Of a stretch of DNA of 64,000 nt, positions 43,574 through 51,837 are shown one piece after another. Under the pieces are notes generated by a model. That model had not been told where the DNA came from and ran no database searches. It saw only the letters and a list, made by a program, of their open reading frames with translations. The translations under genes were made by a program, and so were the position numbers. How positions within the stretch are numbered: position 1 is the stretch's first letter; each line of letters opens with the position of its first letter. The DNA is from Microbacterium rhizomatis (GTDB lineage: Bacteria; Actinomycetota; Actinomycetes; Actinomycetales; Microbacteriaceae): positions 124,001 to 188,000 of the forward strand of contig NZ_VYSA01000004.1 in assembly GCF_008710745.1 (NCBI RefSeq). Direction: 5' to 3'.

Positions 43574-44539
43574 ATGACGACTGAGCACAACTCGACGACG
43601 CGCGAGCAAGGCCCATTGGTCGTCCCCCGCAACGAGCTTCGGCTGGTGAACTACGGATCGCTCTTGGAACAGAATCCTGGTGTCCAGGACGTGGGTTTCA
43701 CCGCCAAGCTCTGGGCTCAGGTGAGCATTCCGTACAGCGAGCCGCCGGCGGGCACAACGGTCTGGGAGCGACGCAACGGATCCGTCACTTTATCGATGCG
43801 CCCGGCACGTATCGCAAACCGACAGACCGGCGTTCGCGAAGACAAATTTCCATTCGGTGTCGCACCCAGGTACATCCTGACTTGGATGGCAACTGAAGCA
43901 ACCCGAACCAACTCCCGCCATCTTGAGATCGGCGGAAACGTGGCCGAGTTCCTCCGCAAGGTGGGCATGACCAAGAATGGCTACAACGCCACGAACACGA
44001 CGAACCAGATGCATCGGCTGTTCGGGGCAGATGTATCCGTCGACGATCAGCTAGCAGGCGTCGGCGGGCAGCGAGGTATGGCCGCGGCTAAGTTCCCGAT
44101 CGCCGATGCCTACCAACTCTGGTTCAACAATGACGATCGCAGCGGCGACAACGACGGCCTGTGGTCCAGCGAGGTTGTGCTCAGCAAGCAGTACTTCGAC
44201 GCGATCCAACAGGCCTCGATCCCCGTGGACTTGAACGTCCTACGGTCGCTGAAGAACAGCCCAATGAGCATCGATATTTACAACTGGGCGACCTATCGCA
44301 TGATGTCTCTCAAACGCGATACGAAGATCAAGTGGGAGGACCTGGCTGTTCAGTTTGGTTCGAACTACGGTCGTCTTCGCGCCTTCCGGTCCGCGTTCGA
44401 GAGGAACGCCCACAAGGTGTCACTCGTCTACCCGTCGCTGCGTTACGAAGTATCAGCCGACTACTTGACGATCAAGCCTTCGCCCACGCACGTTCGTCGA
44501 CTAGATCGCAGCGCCACCAAGCTACATATCGCGTCCTGA
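43574..44539 (+). CDS. repA: RepA-type plasmid replication initiator
   Basis: The ATG at 43574 follows GAAGGGACG; the open frame further upstream is iteron DNA. The 321-residue product shows the RepA_C-type core APRYILTWMATEATRTNSRHLEIG and NVAEFLRKVGMTKNG, and later INWATYRMMSLKRDT-like sequence (IYNWATYRMMSL). It binds iterons upstream to start replication. Family match is by motif. The next small gene begins 14 nt after the stop. Confidence 0.85.
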   Translation: MTTEHNSTTREQGPLVVPRNELRLVNYGSLLEQNPGVQDVGFTAKLWAQVSIPYSEPPAGTTVWERRNGSVTLSMRPARIANRQTGVREDKFPFGVAPRYILTWMATEATRTNSRHLEIGGNVAEFLRKVGMTKNGYNATNTTNQMHRLFGADVSVDDQLAGVGGQRGMAAAKFPIADAYQLWFNNDDRSGDNDGLWSSEVVLSKQYFDAIQQASIPVDLNVLRSLKNSPMSIDIYNWATYRMMSLKRDTKIKWEDLAVQFGSNYGRLRAFRSAFERNAHKVSLVYPSLRYEVSADYLTIKPSPTHVRRLDRSATKLHIAS

Positions 44540-44553
44540 CTGAACGTGTGGCC

Positions 44554-44784
44554 ATGAAGCTGATTGGCGTGCCCGACATATCGGGCCACCCGACGATCTG
44601 GATCAACGCGGATCACCTTGTCAGTGTGCAATCCATCCTGCGAACGGGCGAACGGGCGATCATGCTCGAGGTCGAGCTGAAGATCGACGGCATGCCACTG
44701 ATGAGGATCAATCTCGGACCGCATGACGGTCGCGTAGCAGCAGAGACCGCCTTCACGGAATTTCTTGAGCAGCTGCAGAACTGA
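44554..44784 (+). CDS. small hypothetical protein after repA
   Basis: This 76-residue product (ATG at 44554; GTG two codons upstream also possible) is a small beta-rich protein (WINADHLVSVQSIL, RAIMLEVELKIDG) with a helical end. It follows repA closely and could be co-transcribed. No function known. Confidence 0.55.
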   Translation: MKLIGVPDISGHPTIWINADHLVSVQSILRTGERAIMLEVELKIDGMPLMRINLGPHDGRVAAETAFTEFLEQLQN

Positions 44785-44865
44785 TCACCTCAGGTCTGGC
44801 AATCTACGTCTGCACACCGCGCCTCGGTGCATGGGGCCGGCCTAGCCCCGGAGGTGATCCCTGCT

Positions 44866-45258
44866 GTGGAATTCCAAGGACGGCTCGCTAGACAACGATT
44901 CTGCCGCGGACGATTTGCAGGCGTCCGCGGAGGATCAACCAGCGCGAATCATCACGGCGGGGCCTGCAGGAAGCGCCTGCAGGCCCCCACACGCTGGCGA
45001 AGGCCCGAACCAACCAGGGAGGCAGATGGCGCGGCACGGCGCGCACAGGGTCGTGTGACGCTACATAGACGGTGAGACGCGAGCTCGCGTCGTGGCTGCG
45101 CTTGAGATCACCGCGCACCTGGAGGAGACGAGCCGTTCAGTGCGTACGTCGAGACGGCACTACTGAACGAAGCGGTTCGCCGCGAGCATCTCTACAACGG
45201 CGGCGAGGAGTTCTCTGCCGCGGGGAAGCTGCAGCGTGGTCGCCCTGTGCATGGCTGA
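44866..45258 (+). pseudogene. decayed RHH partition gene
   Basis: Three frames carry successive parts of one protein. The acidic N-terminus (DNDSAADDLQASAEDQ) comes first, then YIDGETRARVVAALEITAHLEE, then PFSAYVETALLNEAVRREHL, and the YNGGEEF...GRP end. Two indels, near 45062 and 45118, and an intervening TGA separate them. It matches the RHH remnant at 25904-26400 in its YNGG and GRP tail. No parA is adjacent, so this is a leftover partition module. Confidence 0.6.
44959..44987. repeat. perfect 12-bp inverted repeat
   Basis: GGGGCCTGCAGG (44959-44970) and CCTGCAGGCCCC (44976-44987) form a perfect stem with a 5-nt loop inside the decayed RHH gene. No T-run follows, so it could be a terminator remnant or a structured element. 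Confidence 0.5.
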
Positions 45259-45347
45259 ATACACACAGCCAGGTGGGTGTATCGCACAGCGCCGGCATCA
45301 CTGTTCCGGAGGCGCAAACGCCCCTAATGGAGAGCTACGCTCACCTC

Positions 45348-46067
45348 ATGTGCGGCCGCTTTTCACTTTCGTAGAAGACGGATGAACTGATCTCCGAGTT
45401 CGTCGTCAAGGGCGGATAGCCCGACGACTGGCGTACCACCCACTCAATTGCCCCGACCACCAACGTTCCGATCGTCCGCCAGAGAGCCGAAGATGGCGAC
45501 ATCCGGCGAGAACTCACCCTTGCCCGATGGGACTGGCCCAAGCCCGCGAACCGCCCTGGGGGCGGCCCAATCATCAATGCCCGGATCGAGAAGCTGCCGA
45601 CCGGTTTCTGGGTGGGGGCGTTCTCCAACAGCCGCTGCATCGTTCCCATGGCGCCGGGATACTTCGAGTGGACTGGCCAGAAGGGCAGCGAGCAACCACA
45701 CCTGATCGCCGGTGAAGGTCTGCTCACGGCCGCGGATCTGACCTGGACGACCGAGATCGCGGGGGAGCGCCAGCGGGTATTCGTCGTCATCACCAGGGAG
45801 GCGAGAGATGCATCTGGCGATATTCACGACCGGATGCCAGGGTTCCTCTCCGACGATCTCAGAGACGACTGGCTCAACCCCACGTCGCTCACCGTCGAGC
45901 GAGACAGTGCCAGCTCGAAACGGAACCGGCTGGAGCTGCTCGACGAACTCGACGCCAGCTCGAGCGTGATCGCTTCGACGATCCGCACGCATCCGCTCGA
46001 CCCGCGACTGAACAACGCACGCTCCGTCGACCGGTACGACCCGACTCTGCTCGAACCGATCAACTGA
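45348..46067 (+). pseudogene. SRAP-domain (YedK/HMCES) gene with two in-frame TAG codons
   Basis: A single frame from the ATG at 45348 encodes an SRAP protein: MCGRFSLS with catalytic Cys2, IAPTTNVPIVR, LTLARWDWPKP, INARIEKLP, and RCIVPMAPGYFEW. SRAP proteins crosslink to abasic sites in single-stranded DNA. The frame is interrupted only by TAG at codon 9 (45372-45374) and codon 24 (45417-45419). Both sit where Gln (CAG) would be plausible. There is no frameshift. Either it is a recent pseudogene or the ambers are read through. Confidence 0.8.
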
Positions 46068-46088
46068 CCCAGTCGGCCACGGGCGCGG

Positions 46089-46285
46089 AAAAGTGCTTGA
46101 AAAATGCAAGCAGGCCTCGCCGCCTCAAACGTGACGACCGACGACACGTTCCGTGTATTGGGGAGAGGGCCTGTAGGTCTGAGCCTCCGCATCTCCCTCG
46201 CGCTATAGCGCGGGTCAACGCTGCGGCTCAGCCTAACATGGGTGGTAAAATCTGCAAGCAAAATACCGGCAAATTGCAAGCACAT
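46089..46285. repeat. TGCAAGCA repeats beside the second replicon block
   Basis: ATGCAAGCA (near 46103), CTGCAAGCA (near 46251) and TTGCAAGCA (near 46273) lie in the 340-bp gap 46068-46406, which has no gene. The third, AAATTGCAAGCACATTTCGAC, closely matches the copy at 49890. A small palindrome CGCGCTATAGCGCG (near 46198) lies between them. They may be centromere or operator sites for the ParA/RHH pair. Confidence 0.5.
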
Positions 46286-46364
46286 TTCGACCCGAAAATG
46301 TGCTGATTCGGATCCTCTCCGACTGGCACTCGGACTCCACAAGTAGCCCACAGCCCGCGAAGAA

Positions 46365-46393
46365 GGGGCCACCGGTGGAGTAGCGGTGGCCCC
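46365..46393 (-). terminator. strong hairpin after the RHH gene
   Basis: GGGGCCACCG (46365-46374) and CGGTGGCCCC (46384-46393) form a perfect 10-bp stem with a 9-nt loop, 14 bp past the minus-strand operon end at 46407. Confidence 0.7.
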
Positions 46394-46406
46394 TGGGGTG
46401 ATCTGA

Positions 46407-46733
46407 TCATCGCCGTTTTCGTCCGTAGAGGTGACGCACGGCGGCGGTCACAGCATCGTCCTTTGTCAGCCGGATGCCGTTGTCGGCGGCTTCCTGGCGA
46501 GCGCGATCGATCAGTTCATGAACGTCGGGCGGCAGCCGGAATGTGGCCGGCTTCTTATCGACCTTCTTCACGTTGTATGGGCCGCGTCGACGCGCAGCAG
46601 GCTTCGCGACCTCGACGTCGATTTCGACATCAACGTCCACCTCCGAGACCGGCTCGAGGGACCGCGAGGCGGTCTCGGGCTTGGTGAACGCCGCACTCCA
46701 GTCCGTCTTAGCCTTCCGCTGCGGCTGGGTCAT
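46407..46733 (-). CDS. RHH-type ParB-like partition protein
   Basis: The ATG at 46733 overlaps the ParA stop by ATGA. The 108-residue product has an acidic, Val/Asp-rich middle (VSEVDVDVEIDVEVAKP) and a C-terminal RHH (KPATFRLPPDVHELIDRARQEAADNGIRLTKDDAVTAAV). It is the centromere-binding partner of the ParA gene upstream. Confidence 0.8.
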   Translation of the reverse strand: MTQPQRKAKTDWSAAFTKPETASRSLEPVSEVDVDVEIDVEVAKPAARRRGPYNVKKVDKKPATFRLPPDVHELIDRARQEAADNGIRLTKDDAVTAAVRHLYGRKRR

Positions 46734-47386
46734 TTGCTGCCTCCCGCCAGAATCTCCTCGAGCACGTCGGGATAGACGCCCAGGTTCGTCGGAACCGTAC
46801 CGAAGGCCTGAGAGTAGAGCAGCTGGAACGGCACGTTGACGTCCAGAACGTGAAGCCCCTCGACTTCGCCTTCCATCTGCTTGAGCTGGTCCCACGCCTC
46901 ACGGAAGCTGATCGTGTTCGGCTTGGTACGCGTGAACAGGATGGACAGCTCGATCGGCTTGATGCTTGCGACCTCGGCGGCCGCCTGCAGCGTCGGCGTG
47001 AGCCGGGTCGCCTCCGAGGGAGTGGCACCTATCGGCATCACTAAGTGGTCCGTCACCATGAGCGCCTGGCGCAGCGTGGTGGAGTCGTTGCCGGTATCGA
47101 TGATCAAGTGGCCCTCCGGCCACATCTCCCGGACGCGCTTGCCGAGCATCTGCGAAGGCAGGTACACAACATTCACCTCCGCCGGCCAAACCTCGCCGGC
47201 GTACTCGGACCACTCGAAGCTCGTGCCGTTCGCGGCATCCGCGTCGACGAGAAGCACGCGCTGACCGGTGCGCTTCACCAAGGCAAGGGCGAGCATGATG
47301 GACGTCGTCGACCGAGCCACGCCGCCCTTGAGATTCCCGACAGTGAGCCTCAGCGGGCTCTCCAGTGGCGTCTGCTTGTCAGTCAT
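46730..47386 (-). CDS. ParA-like ATPase with variant Walker A
   Basis: The 218-residue product has LKGGVARSTTSIMLALAL, where the canonical KGGVGKTT reads KGGVARST; the catalytic Lys is Arg. RVLLVDADAANGTSFEW and HLIIDTGNDSTTLRQAL follow. It is short for ParA and belongs to the plasmid type. The variant P-loop recurs in some plasmid ParA-like proteins, but ATP use should be considered unproven. It is the third gene of a four-gene minus-strand unit. Confidence 0.8.
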   Translation of the reverse strand: MTDKQTPLESPLRLTVGNLKGGVARSTTSIMLALALVKRTGQRVLLVDADAANGTSFEWSEYAGEVWPAEVNVVYLPSQMLGKRVREMWPEGHLIIDTGNDSTTLRQALMVTDHLVMPIGATPSEATRLTPTLQAAAEVASIKPIELSILFTRTKPNTISFREAWDQLKQMEGEVEGLHVLDVNVPFQLLYSQAFGTVPTNLGVYPDVLEEILAGGSK

Positions 47387-47399
47387 CGTCTACTCCTCG

Positions 47400-48227
47400 T
47401 CACGACCTGCGGCCGCCGCGGCGCCGCCCCTGTTCGAGGCGTGCCTTTTCTTCTTGTCGCCGGGCCTCGGCAGGATTTAGCGCGCGCGATCGCCGCGGCC
47501 GGCCCTGCGCCTTGAAGTCCTCGTACTCGGGAGTCTTCGCTTCGGCGAAAACGGTCAGGGTGACCCCTGTGATGGTCTCTCGGGACACGTCGAGGTTGAC
47601 GTACCTGTTCTTGGATTCACCGCGCATCCACTCCAGCGCGCTACCGCCGGATTCGTTGACGCGCTGCAGCATCGTCGATGCGTTGTAGGTGTTGACTTCC
47701 ATGACGCGGCCGTTGGCGAACGTCAAGGTGGCGCGAATCTTCTTCTGGTTGTCGCGGGCCTGCCCCTTGGCGGCGTTTCGGATCTGCCGCACGAGTTCGG
47801 CGTCGGCCGTCGTGCGGCCGTTGGCAGCTTTTCCCTTGGGAAGGCGGAGCTCGACCTGCCGGCCACCCTCGGCCATGTACGTCGTCGACGCCTGCATCGC
47901 ACCGCCCTGACGGGCGGAGGTATAGGTTCCGCCCGGATCCTCCGGCACCACCGTTTTCTGTTTCCCACCCGACTTCGCACGGACGGGGACCAGACCGCCG
48001 GTCTTGAGGCGCCGGCGAGGCGGAACACTGGAGACGCGGCCGGTGGTAGCCAACTCCTCGAGAGTCGACCGGTACAGCGCGCCGCTAGTCTCACCGTTGA
48101 GGATCTTGCGCACCATCCTGGGGGAGCGGTGCAGCTCCGCAGCGATCTCCGCCGTCGAGATGCCGCGGCCGCGGAGGAATCGCACCAGGTCCTGCGCGGA
48201 CCGAGAGTTGTTGCTGTTGTCGCTCAC
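47400..48227 (-). CDS. HTH plasmid protein
   Basis: The 275-residue product has an N-terminal HTH (LVRFLRGRGISTAEIAAELHRSPRMVRKIL), then a basic linker and a domain with KIRATLTFANGRVMEVNTYNA, ending in an Arg/Glu-rich helix. It is 13 nt upstream of ParA and overlaps the gene at 48224 by 4 nt. A regulator or replication accessory protein of this replicon is likely. Confidence 0.65.
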   Translation of the reverse strand: MSDNSNNSRSAQDLVRFLRGRGISTAEIAAELHRSPRMVRKILNGETSGALYRSTLEELATTGRVSSVPPRRRLKTGGLVPVRAKSGGKQKTVVPEDPGGTYTSARQGGAMQASTTYMAEGGRQVELRLPKGKAANGRTTADAELVRQIRNAAKGQARDNQKKIRATLTFANGRVMEVNTYNASTMLQRVNESGGSALEWMRGESKNRYVNLDVSRETITGVTLTVFAEAKTPEYEDFKAQGRPRRSRALNPAEARRQEEKARLEQGRRRGGRRS

Positions 48228-49858
48228 GACATCACCGCCTCGTGCTCGAGTGCCGACTCCACGCCGGCCTTCTCCGCGCGGCCGCGCAGCGAGAGGCGCT
48301 GCTGCAGTCGCTCCGGTGTGAGGAATGATCCGTTGAGGTAGCCTTGCAGGCGCAGCCGACCCGTCTTACCGTCATCCCCGCCCCCATTCGCCACCGGCAA
48401 CGACCAGGACGGCAGGGTGCTGGTGTAGATGGCGTCACCCTGGATACCCAGCAGAGTCGACGGATCAACTGCCAGGGCGCCGGTGGTGTGCAGGCCAAGA
48501 GCGCTCGGTCCGTCGAGCACGCGAGCTCGAGCGCGACCCCAAACCTGGGCGGCGAGCTCAGGGTGGTAGAACGACTCCGTCCGAGAGTTGCGCTCGCTGG
48601 GCACGTGGTACACGAACAGTTTCCCCTGTCGTTGCATGCGAGCTTGGAATTGCGGAGGAACGTCGAGAGCGCTTGTCGCTACACGGGTTTGATCGCGTCC
48701 CGATGAGGCGAACGCACCCACACTGTGCAGCACGATCGCTCGAAGCGCAGCCATCACGGCCTTGCGGAGCATGGGGTGCATGTCTGGATGTTCGTTCACG
48801 CGGTCCCGGGCACGCATGATCCGTTCGAAGAAGGTGTCCAGCGGCCGCGCCTTGCGGAAGACGACCGCCTCGACCGGGTCGACTACCCACCCCGCGCTCC
48901 GTGCCACCTGGATCTCGGCAGCGTCCGCCCATGTCTCTCCGCGAGCTCCGGGACGGTTGGGGTAGTACCAGCCCTCCTCGACTCGCTGATGACGGACGCC
49001 GAGGATGCCGACGTGGTTCCATGTGGAAGGCACTTGGAAGCGCACATTGAACCGTGCACGCGCGTACGGGTCTTCCTCCATCAGTTGGTACGCGGCCGCG
49101 CGGTTCAGTCGACGCGCAGGACCCAGGCCGAGCTCGCGACCGAGCGCGGCATACATGAAGCGACCATCGACGTAGGCGAACTCGGTGATCTTCTTCTGCT
49201 TGGCGGGATCAACCAGCGGGACGCAGTCTTCATGGATGGCGAAGTCCGGTCCAGCAACGAGGTGCTCGATGTGGTGCTGCCCGCTGGTCGCGTGGATCTC
49301 CTCGGCGATGTCAGAGGACACCGGCACGGGATTCACGTTCTTCGGCAGCGACAGCGCCCACAGGTTGGTTCCGGTCGCGGCGGGGGAGTTGAACATCCGC
49401 GCGCGCTCGTCAGCAGCCTTGAGGATCGCGGCGGTGGTGTCCCACGCGCTGCGCGCCTGCGCGGGACTGAGCGCAACCTCTCCGAACCATTCCTCGGCAG
49501 TGCGGACCTCGATCTTGAAACCGGTGGTCTCGTGCTCGAACCTTCCGGTGGGCGGCCCGTTGTTGATCCAATGAGTGCCGGGCTTCCACCGCGGCGTCTG
49601 CACGTAAAGCCAGTGGCGGATACCGGGCTCAGGGTCGGGACGCTTGCCCGTGAGCATGATGCGGTTGGCGCCGTAGCTCGCGGCGGTGTCGAGCAGGTCG
49701 GTGAGGTTCGGGTTCTTGCGACGATCGCCGACGACGGGGCGAATAGCCACACCATCCTGAGTAACACCCTGCCCGGACGTGTGATCAACCCAGACGGTCG
49801 GAACGTCCTTCGGCACCCAAGGCTTCGGGCGGTAGTCAATGTCATCCATGCCCGTCAC
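48224..49858 (-). CDS. large plasmid protein resembling a divergent family B DNA polymerase
   Basis: The 544-residue protein has an arrangement that recalls family B polymerases. YVDGRFMYAAL (Asp231) fits motif A (D-x-x-S-L-Y). TWADAAEIQVARSAGWVVDP (309-328), followed by FRKARPLDTFFERIMRARD, fits the palm/finger region. RKAVMAALRAIVLHSVGAF (365-383) is like motif B, HPELAAQVWGRARARV (432-447) is next, and GDAIYTS (Asp475) sits where motif C DTD should be. The second catalytic Asp of motif C is missing. This is pattern inference and could be wrong. It shares an operon with ParA. Confidence 0.45.
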   Translation of the reverse strand: MTGMDDIDYRPKPWVPKDVPTVWVDHTSGQGVTQDGVAIRPVVGDRRKNPNLTDLLDTAASYGANRIMLTGKRPDPEPGIRHWLYVQTPRWKPGTHWINNGPPTGRFEHETTGFKIEVRTAEEWFGEVALSPAQARSAWDTTAAILKAADERARMFNSPAATGTNLWALSLPKNVNPVPVSSDIAEEIHATSGQHHIEHLVAGPDFAIHEDCVPLVDPAKQKKITEFAYVDGRFMYAALGRELGLGPARRLNRAAAYQLMEEDPYARARFNVRFQVPSTWNHVGILGVRHQRVEEGWYYPNRPGARGETWADAAEIQVARSAGWVVDPVEAVVFRKARPLDTFFERIMRARDRVNEHPDMHPMLRKAVMAALRAIVLHSVGAFASSGRDQTRVATSALDVPPQFQARMQRQGKLFVYHVPSERNSRTESFYHPELAAQVWGRARARVLDGPSALGLHTTGALAVDPSTLLGIQGDAIYTSTLPSWSLPVANGGGDDGKTGRLRLQGYLNGSFLTPERLQQRLSLRGRAEKAGVESALEHEAVMS

Positions 49859-49883
49859 CTCCCGCTCGCTATATTAATAAAAG

Positions 49884-49910
49884 TATATTGCAATTTGCAA
49901 GCATATTTCA
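49884..49910. repeat. TTGCAAGCA repeat upstream of the replicon block
   Basis: AATTTGCAAGCATATTTCACGACC lies about 30 bp before the gene starting at 49858 and matches the copy near 46273. An adjacent TTGCAA half-site (49891) precedes it. The region is AT-rich (TATATTAATAAAAGTATATTGC), so it is also the likely promoter. Confidence 0.55.
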
Positions 49911-49943
49911 CGACCTAGGGCCGTTGCTTCGGTAATAGGAGCC

Positions 49944-50198
49944 TTACGATGCGCGGGCCTCAAACTGCGTGGCGCGCGCGCGAAAGGCCTTCTGCGTCTT
50001 CCGCAAGCCGGTCTCGGTCATGCCCAGCAGCAGGGCAACCTCTCGATAGGTCATTCCGGCCGCTCGCGCCTCCTCGACCAGGTGCCCACGACGCTCCAGC
50101 AGCTCGTCAGTGCGGGCGATCTCCACGCCGACCTGAGAGATCTGCCGGCGAATGTCATCGATACTTTCGTTCACCATGGAAACCATGTTACGGAACAT
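49944..50198 (-). CDS. small coiled HTH protein
   Basis: The frame encodes up to 84 residues. Three Met starts exist (50198, 50186, 50177). The N-terminal helix is charged (IDDIRRQISQVGVEIARTDELLERR). The C-terminal HTH (GMTYREVALLLGMTETGLRKTQ) is sigma-4-like. A small palindrome ATGTT-ACGG-AACAT overlaps the possible starts and could be an autoregulatory operator. It is divergent from the gene at 50324. Confidence 0.6.
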   Translation of the reverse strand: MFRNMVSMVNESIDDIRRQISQVGVEIARTDELLERRGHLVEEARAAGMTYREVALLLGMTETGLRKTQKAFRARATQFEARAS

Positions 50199-50323
50199 GG
50201 ATGCGAAACCACCTACCGCGCAGGGTGTGTCCCGTAGCTACTGCAGCTGTCACGGCGCCTCGTTACATTTATGAAGGAAGTTCGCAGCAGTGCGGCAGGC
50301 TCGACGAGAAGAGGCATCCTGGC

Positions 50324-50854
50324 ATGAATGACACCAACGCGCGTGGGCGTCGGATCAGCAGCACTCAGATTGCCGAGAAGATGGGCGTCTCCCTGAACAC
50401 GGTGTACGTGTACCGCAGCAGCGATCGCGATAAGACGCCGGGGCCCGCTCGGTTTCCCGATCCCGTCGCCTTCGAGGGCCGCACAGTGCTATTTGATGAG
50501 AGCGCGATCGACGCGTATATCAAGGCGCGCTCCGACACCCGAGGCCGCGCCGGTAGGCCACCGCGTACCGCGCCTCGGCGCACGGGCCCGACCGCACCTT
50601 TTCCCGACCGCATTAGGGACTCCGTCGCCGCCGGCGCCGGAGCACCGGGTGTCACCACCCTTAGGCAGCTTGCCGACGCGCTGCAGCTGAACTCCGTCAC
50701 CTTTGGCGAGCGGATGCGCGGCCGAACAACCTGGACGCCGACCGAGCGGGAACGCATCGCCTCCATCCTCGACATTGATACCAGCGACGCCAACGACCAG
50801 GTAGAGCAGCTGCGCGCCCGACGGCGCGCCCAGAGAGGAGCTGATGCTGAATGA
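50324..50854 (+). CDS. HTH protein, paralogue of the gene at 51572
   Basis: The ATG at 50324 gives 176 residues. An N-terminal MerR/AlpA-like HTH (ISSTQIAEKMGVSLNTVYVYRSSDR) is followed by FPDPVAFEGRTVLFDESAIDAYI and a basic GRAGRPPR hook. A second HTH-like part follows (TLRQLADALQLNSVTFGERMRG ... TPTERERIASIL). The same order occurs in the protein at 51572. It overlaps the membrane gene by 4 nt. Confidence 0.7.
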   Translation: MNDTNARGRRISSTQIAEKMGVSLNTVYVYRSSDRDKTPGPARFPDPVAFEGRTVLFDESAIDAYIKARSDTRGRAGRPPRTAPRRTGPTAPFPDRIRDSVAAGAGAPGVTTLRQLADALQLNSVTFGERMRGRTTWTPTERERIASILDIDTSDANDQVEQLRARRRAQRGADAE

Positions 50855-51837
50855 GCGGGTCGCTGCCTGACACGCCCGACGGCGTCCACCTCGCCACAGG
50901 CAAGGACAAAATGCGTGAAGCCTGCTGGGTCTTCCGCTCACTTATGTGGGAACGCATCTTCACCCGCCGGAGCACAACTGGCCAGCGCCTCTTCTCCCTC
51001 GGGATCGTCATCCCTCTCGGTGCACTCTGGTACATCGGTTGGCGCGACGGCGTCCGCGGATTCCTTCTCGCCGCGTTCATTCTGTTAGTAGTCCTCGCCC
51101 TGTGCGCAGTTCTCCTCCGCAGGCAAAAGCACGGCGCGCAGACACGGGTGTACGTGCTCAACGATCACACCGCGACGCTGACGATGACCGCCGACGACGA
51201 CTACTGGACTATCGCCGGCCACAACCGCAGCCGGAAGGCGCCGGGAGCGGGGGAGAGGCTGCAGGACCTGTTGCTGCCTGCGGTGTGCGCGGCGGCCGAT
51301 CGCGCTGACGTGGGTGTGCGGCTTACCGCCGCCGCACCAAAGCTCGCCAGTCGCTACGCACAGAAGCTCCCTGGCCTCCTCGAGGTGGGGCCGGCCCTTC
51401 CCTACGGAACCCAGATGTACAGGCCCAGCATCACGCAACGCCGCACCCTCCTCGCCGACCTCACTGTAGACGAAGACTCGCAAGAGCTCAGCGAGGCGAT
51501 GCCCCTCCATTATGCAAGGTTGGTACACTCCTGCATTGACAAACCTTCAATTGTTCGATCGGAGACCCGGCATGGTTACAGCGCAGACGATTGCGCTCGA
51601 GGACGTCGTCCGCCCGGAGTACGTCACGTACAAGCAAGCCGCAAATATGATCGGCGTGAAACACGACACCGTCCGGGTGTACCAGACGCGATCGCGTCGG
51701 ATCGAGAAGGAGGGAAACAAGACCGGACTGCCGCTGTTTCCCACCCCCATGCGGATCGAGGGCATGCGCGCCAGCGCTGTTTTCCGGCGAGCGGACATCG
51801 AGTCCTACATCGCCGAGCAGCAGAACCGCGCAGATAG
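50851..51837 (+). CDS. two-helix membrane protein with doubtful C-terminus
   Basis: The ATG at 50851 overlaps the upstream HTH gene (ATGA). Residues about 44-88 hold two close membrane helices (FSLGIVIPLGALWYIGW, FLLAAFILLVVLALCAVLL), then a soluble domain to about residue 235. The last 90 residues are Arg/His-rich and overlap the well-supported HTH gene at 51572, so they look like out-of-frame sequence. The natural stop was probably lost by an indel near 51500. Function unknown. Confidence 0.55.
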   Translation: MSGSLPDTPDGVHLATGKDKMREACWVFRSLMWERIFTRRSTTGQRLFSLGIVIPLGALWYIGWRDGVRGFLLAAFILLVVLALCAVLLRRQKHGAQTRVYVLNDHTATLTMTADDDYWTIAGHNRSRKAPGAGERLQDLLLPAVCAAADRADVGVRLTAAAPKLASRYAQKLPGLLEVGPALPYGTQMYRPSITQRRTLLADLTVDEDSQELSEAMPLHYARLVHSCIDKPSIVRSETRHGYSADDCARGRRPPGVRHVQASRKYDRRETRHRPGVPDAIASDREGGKQDRTAAVSHPHADRGHARQRCFPASGHRVLHRRAAEPRR

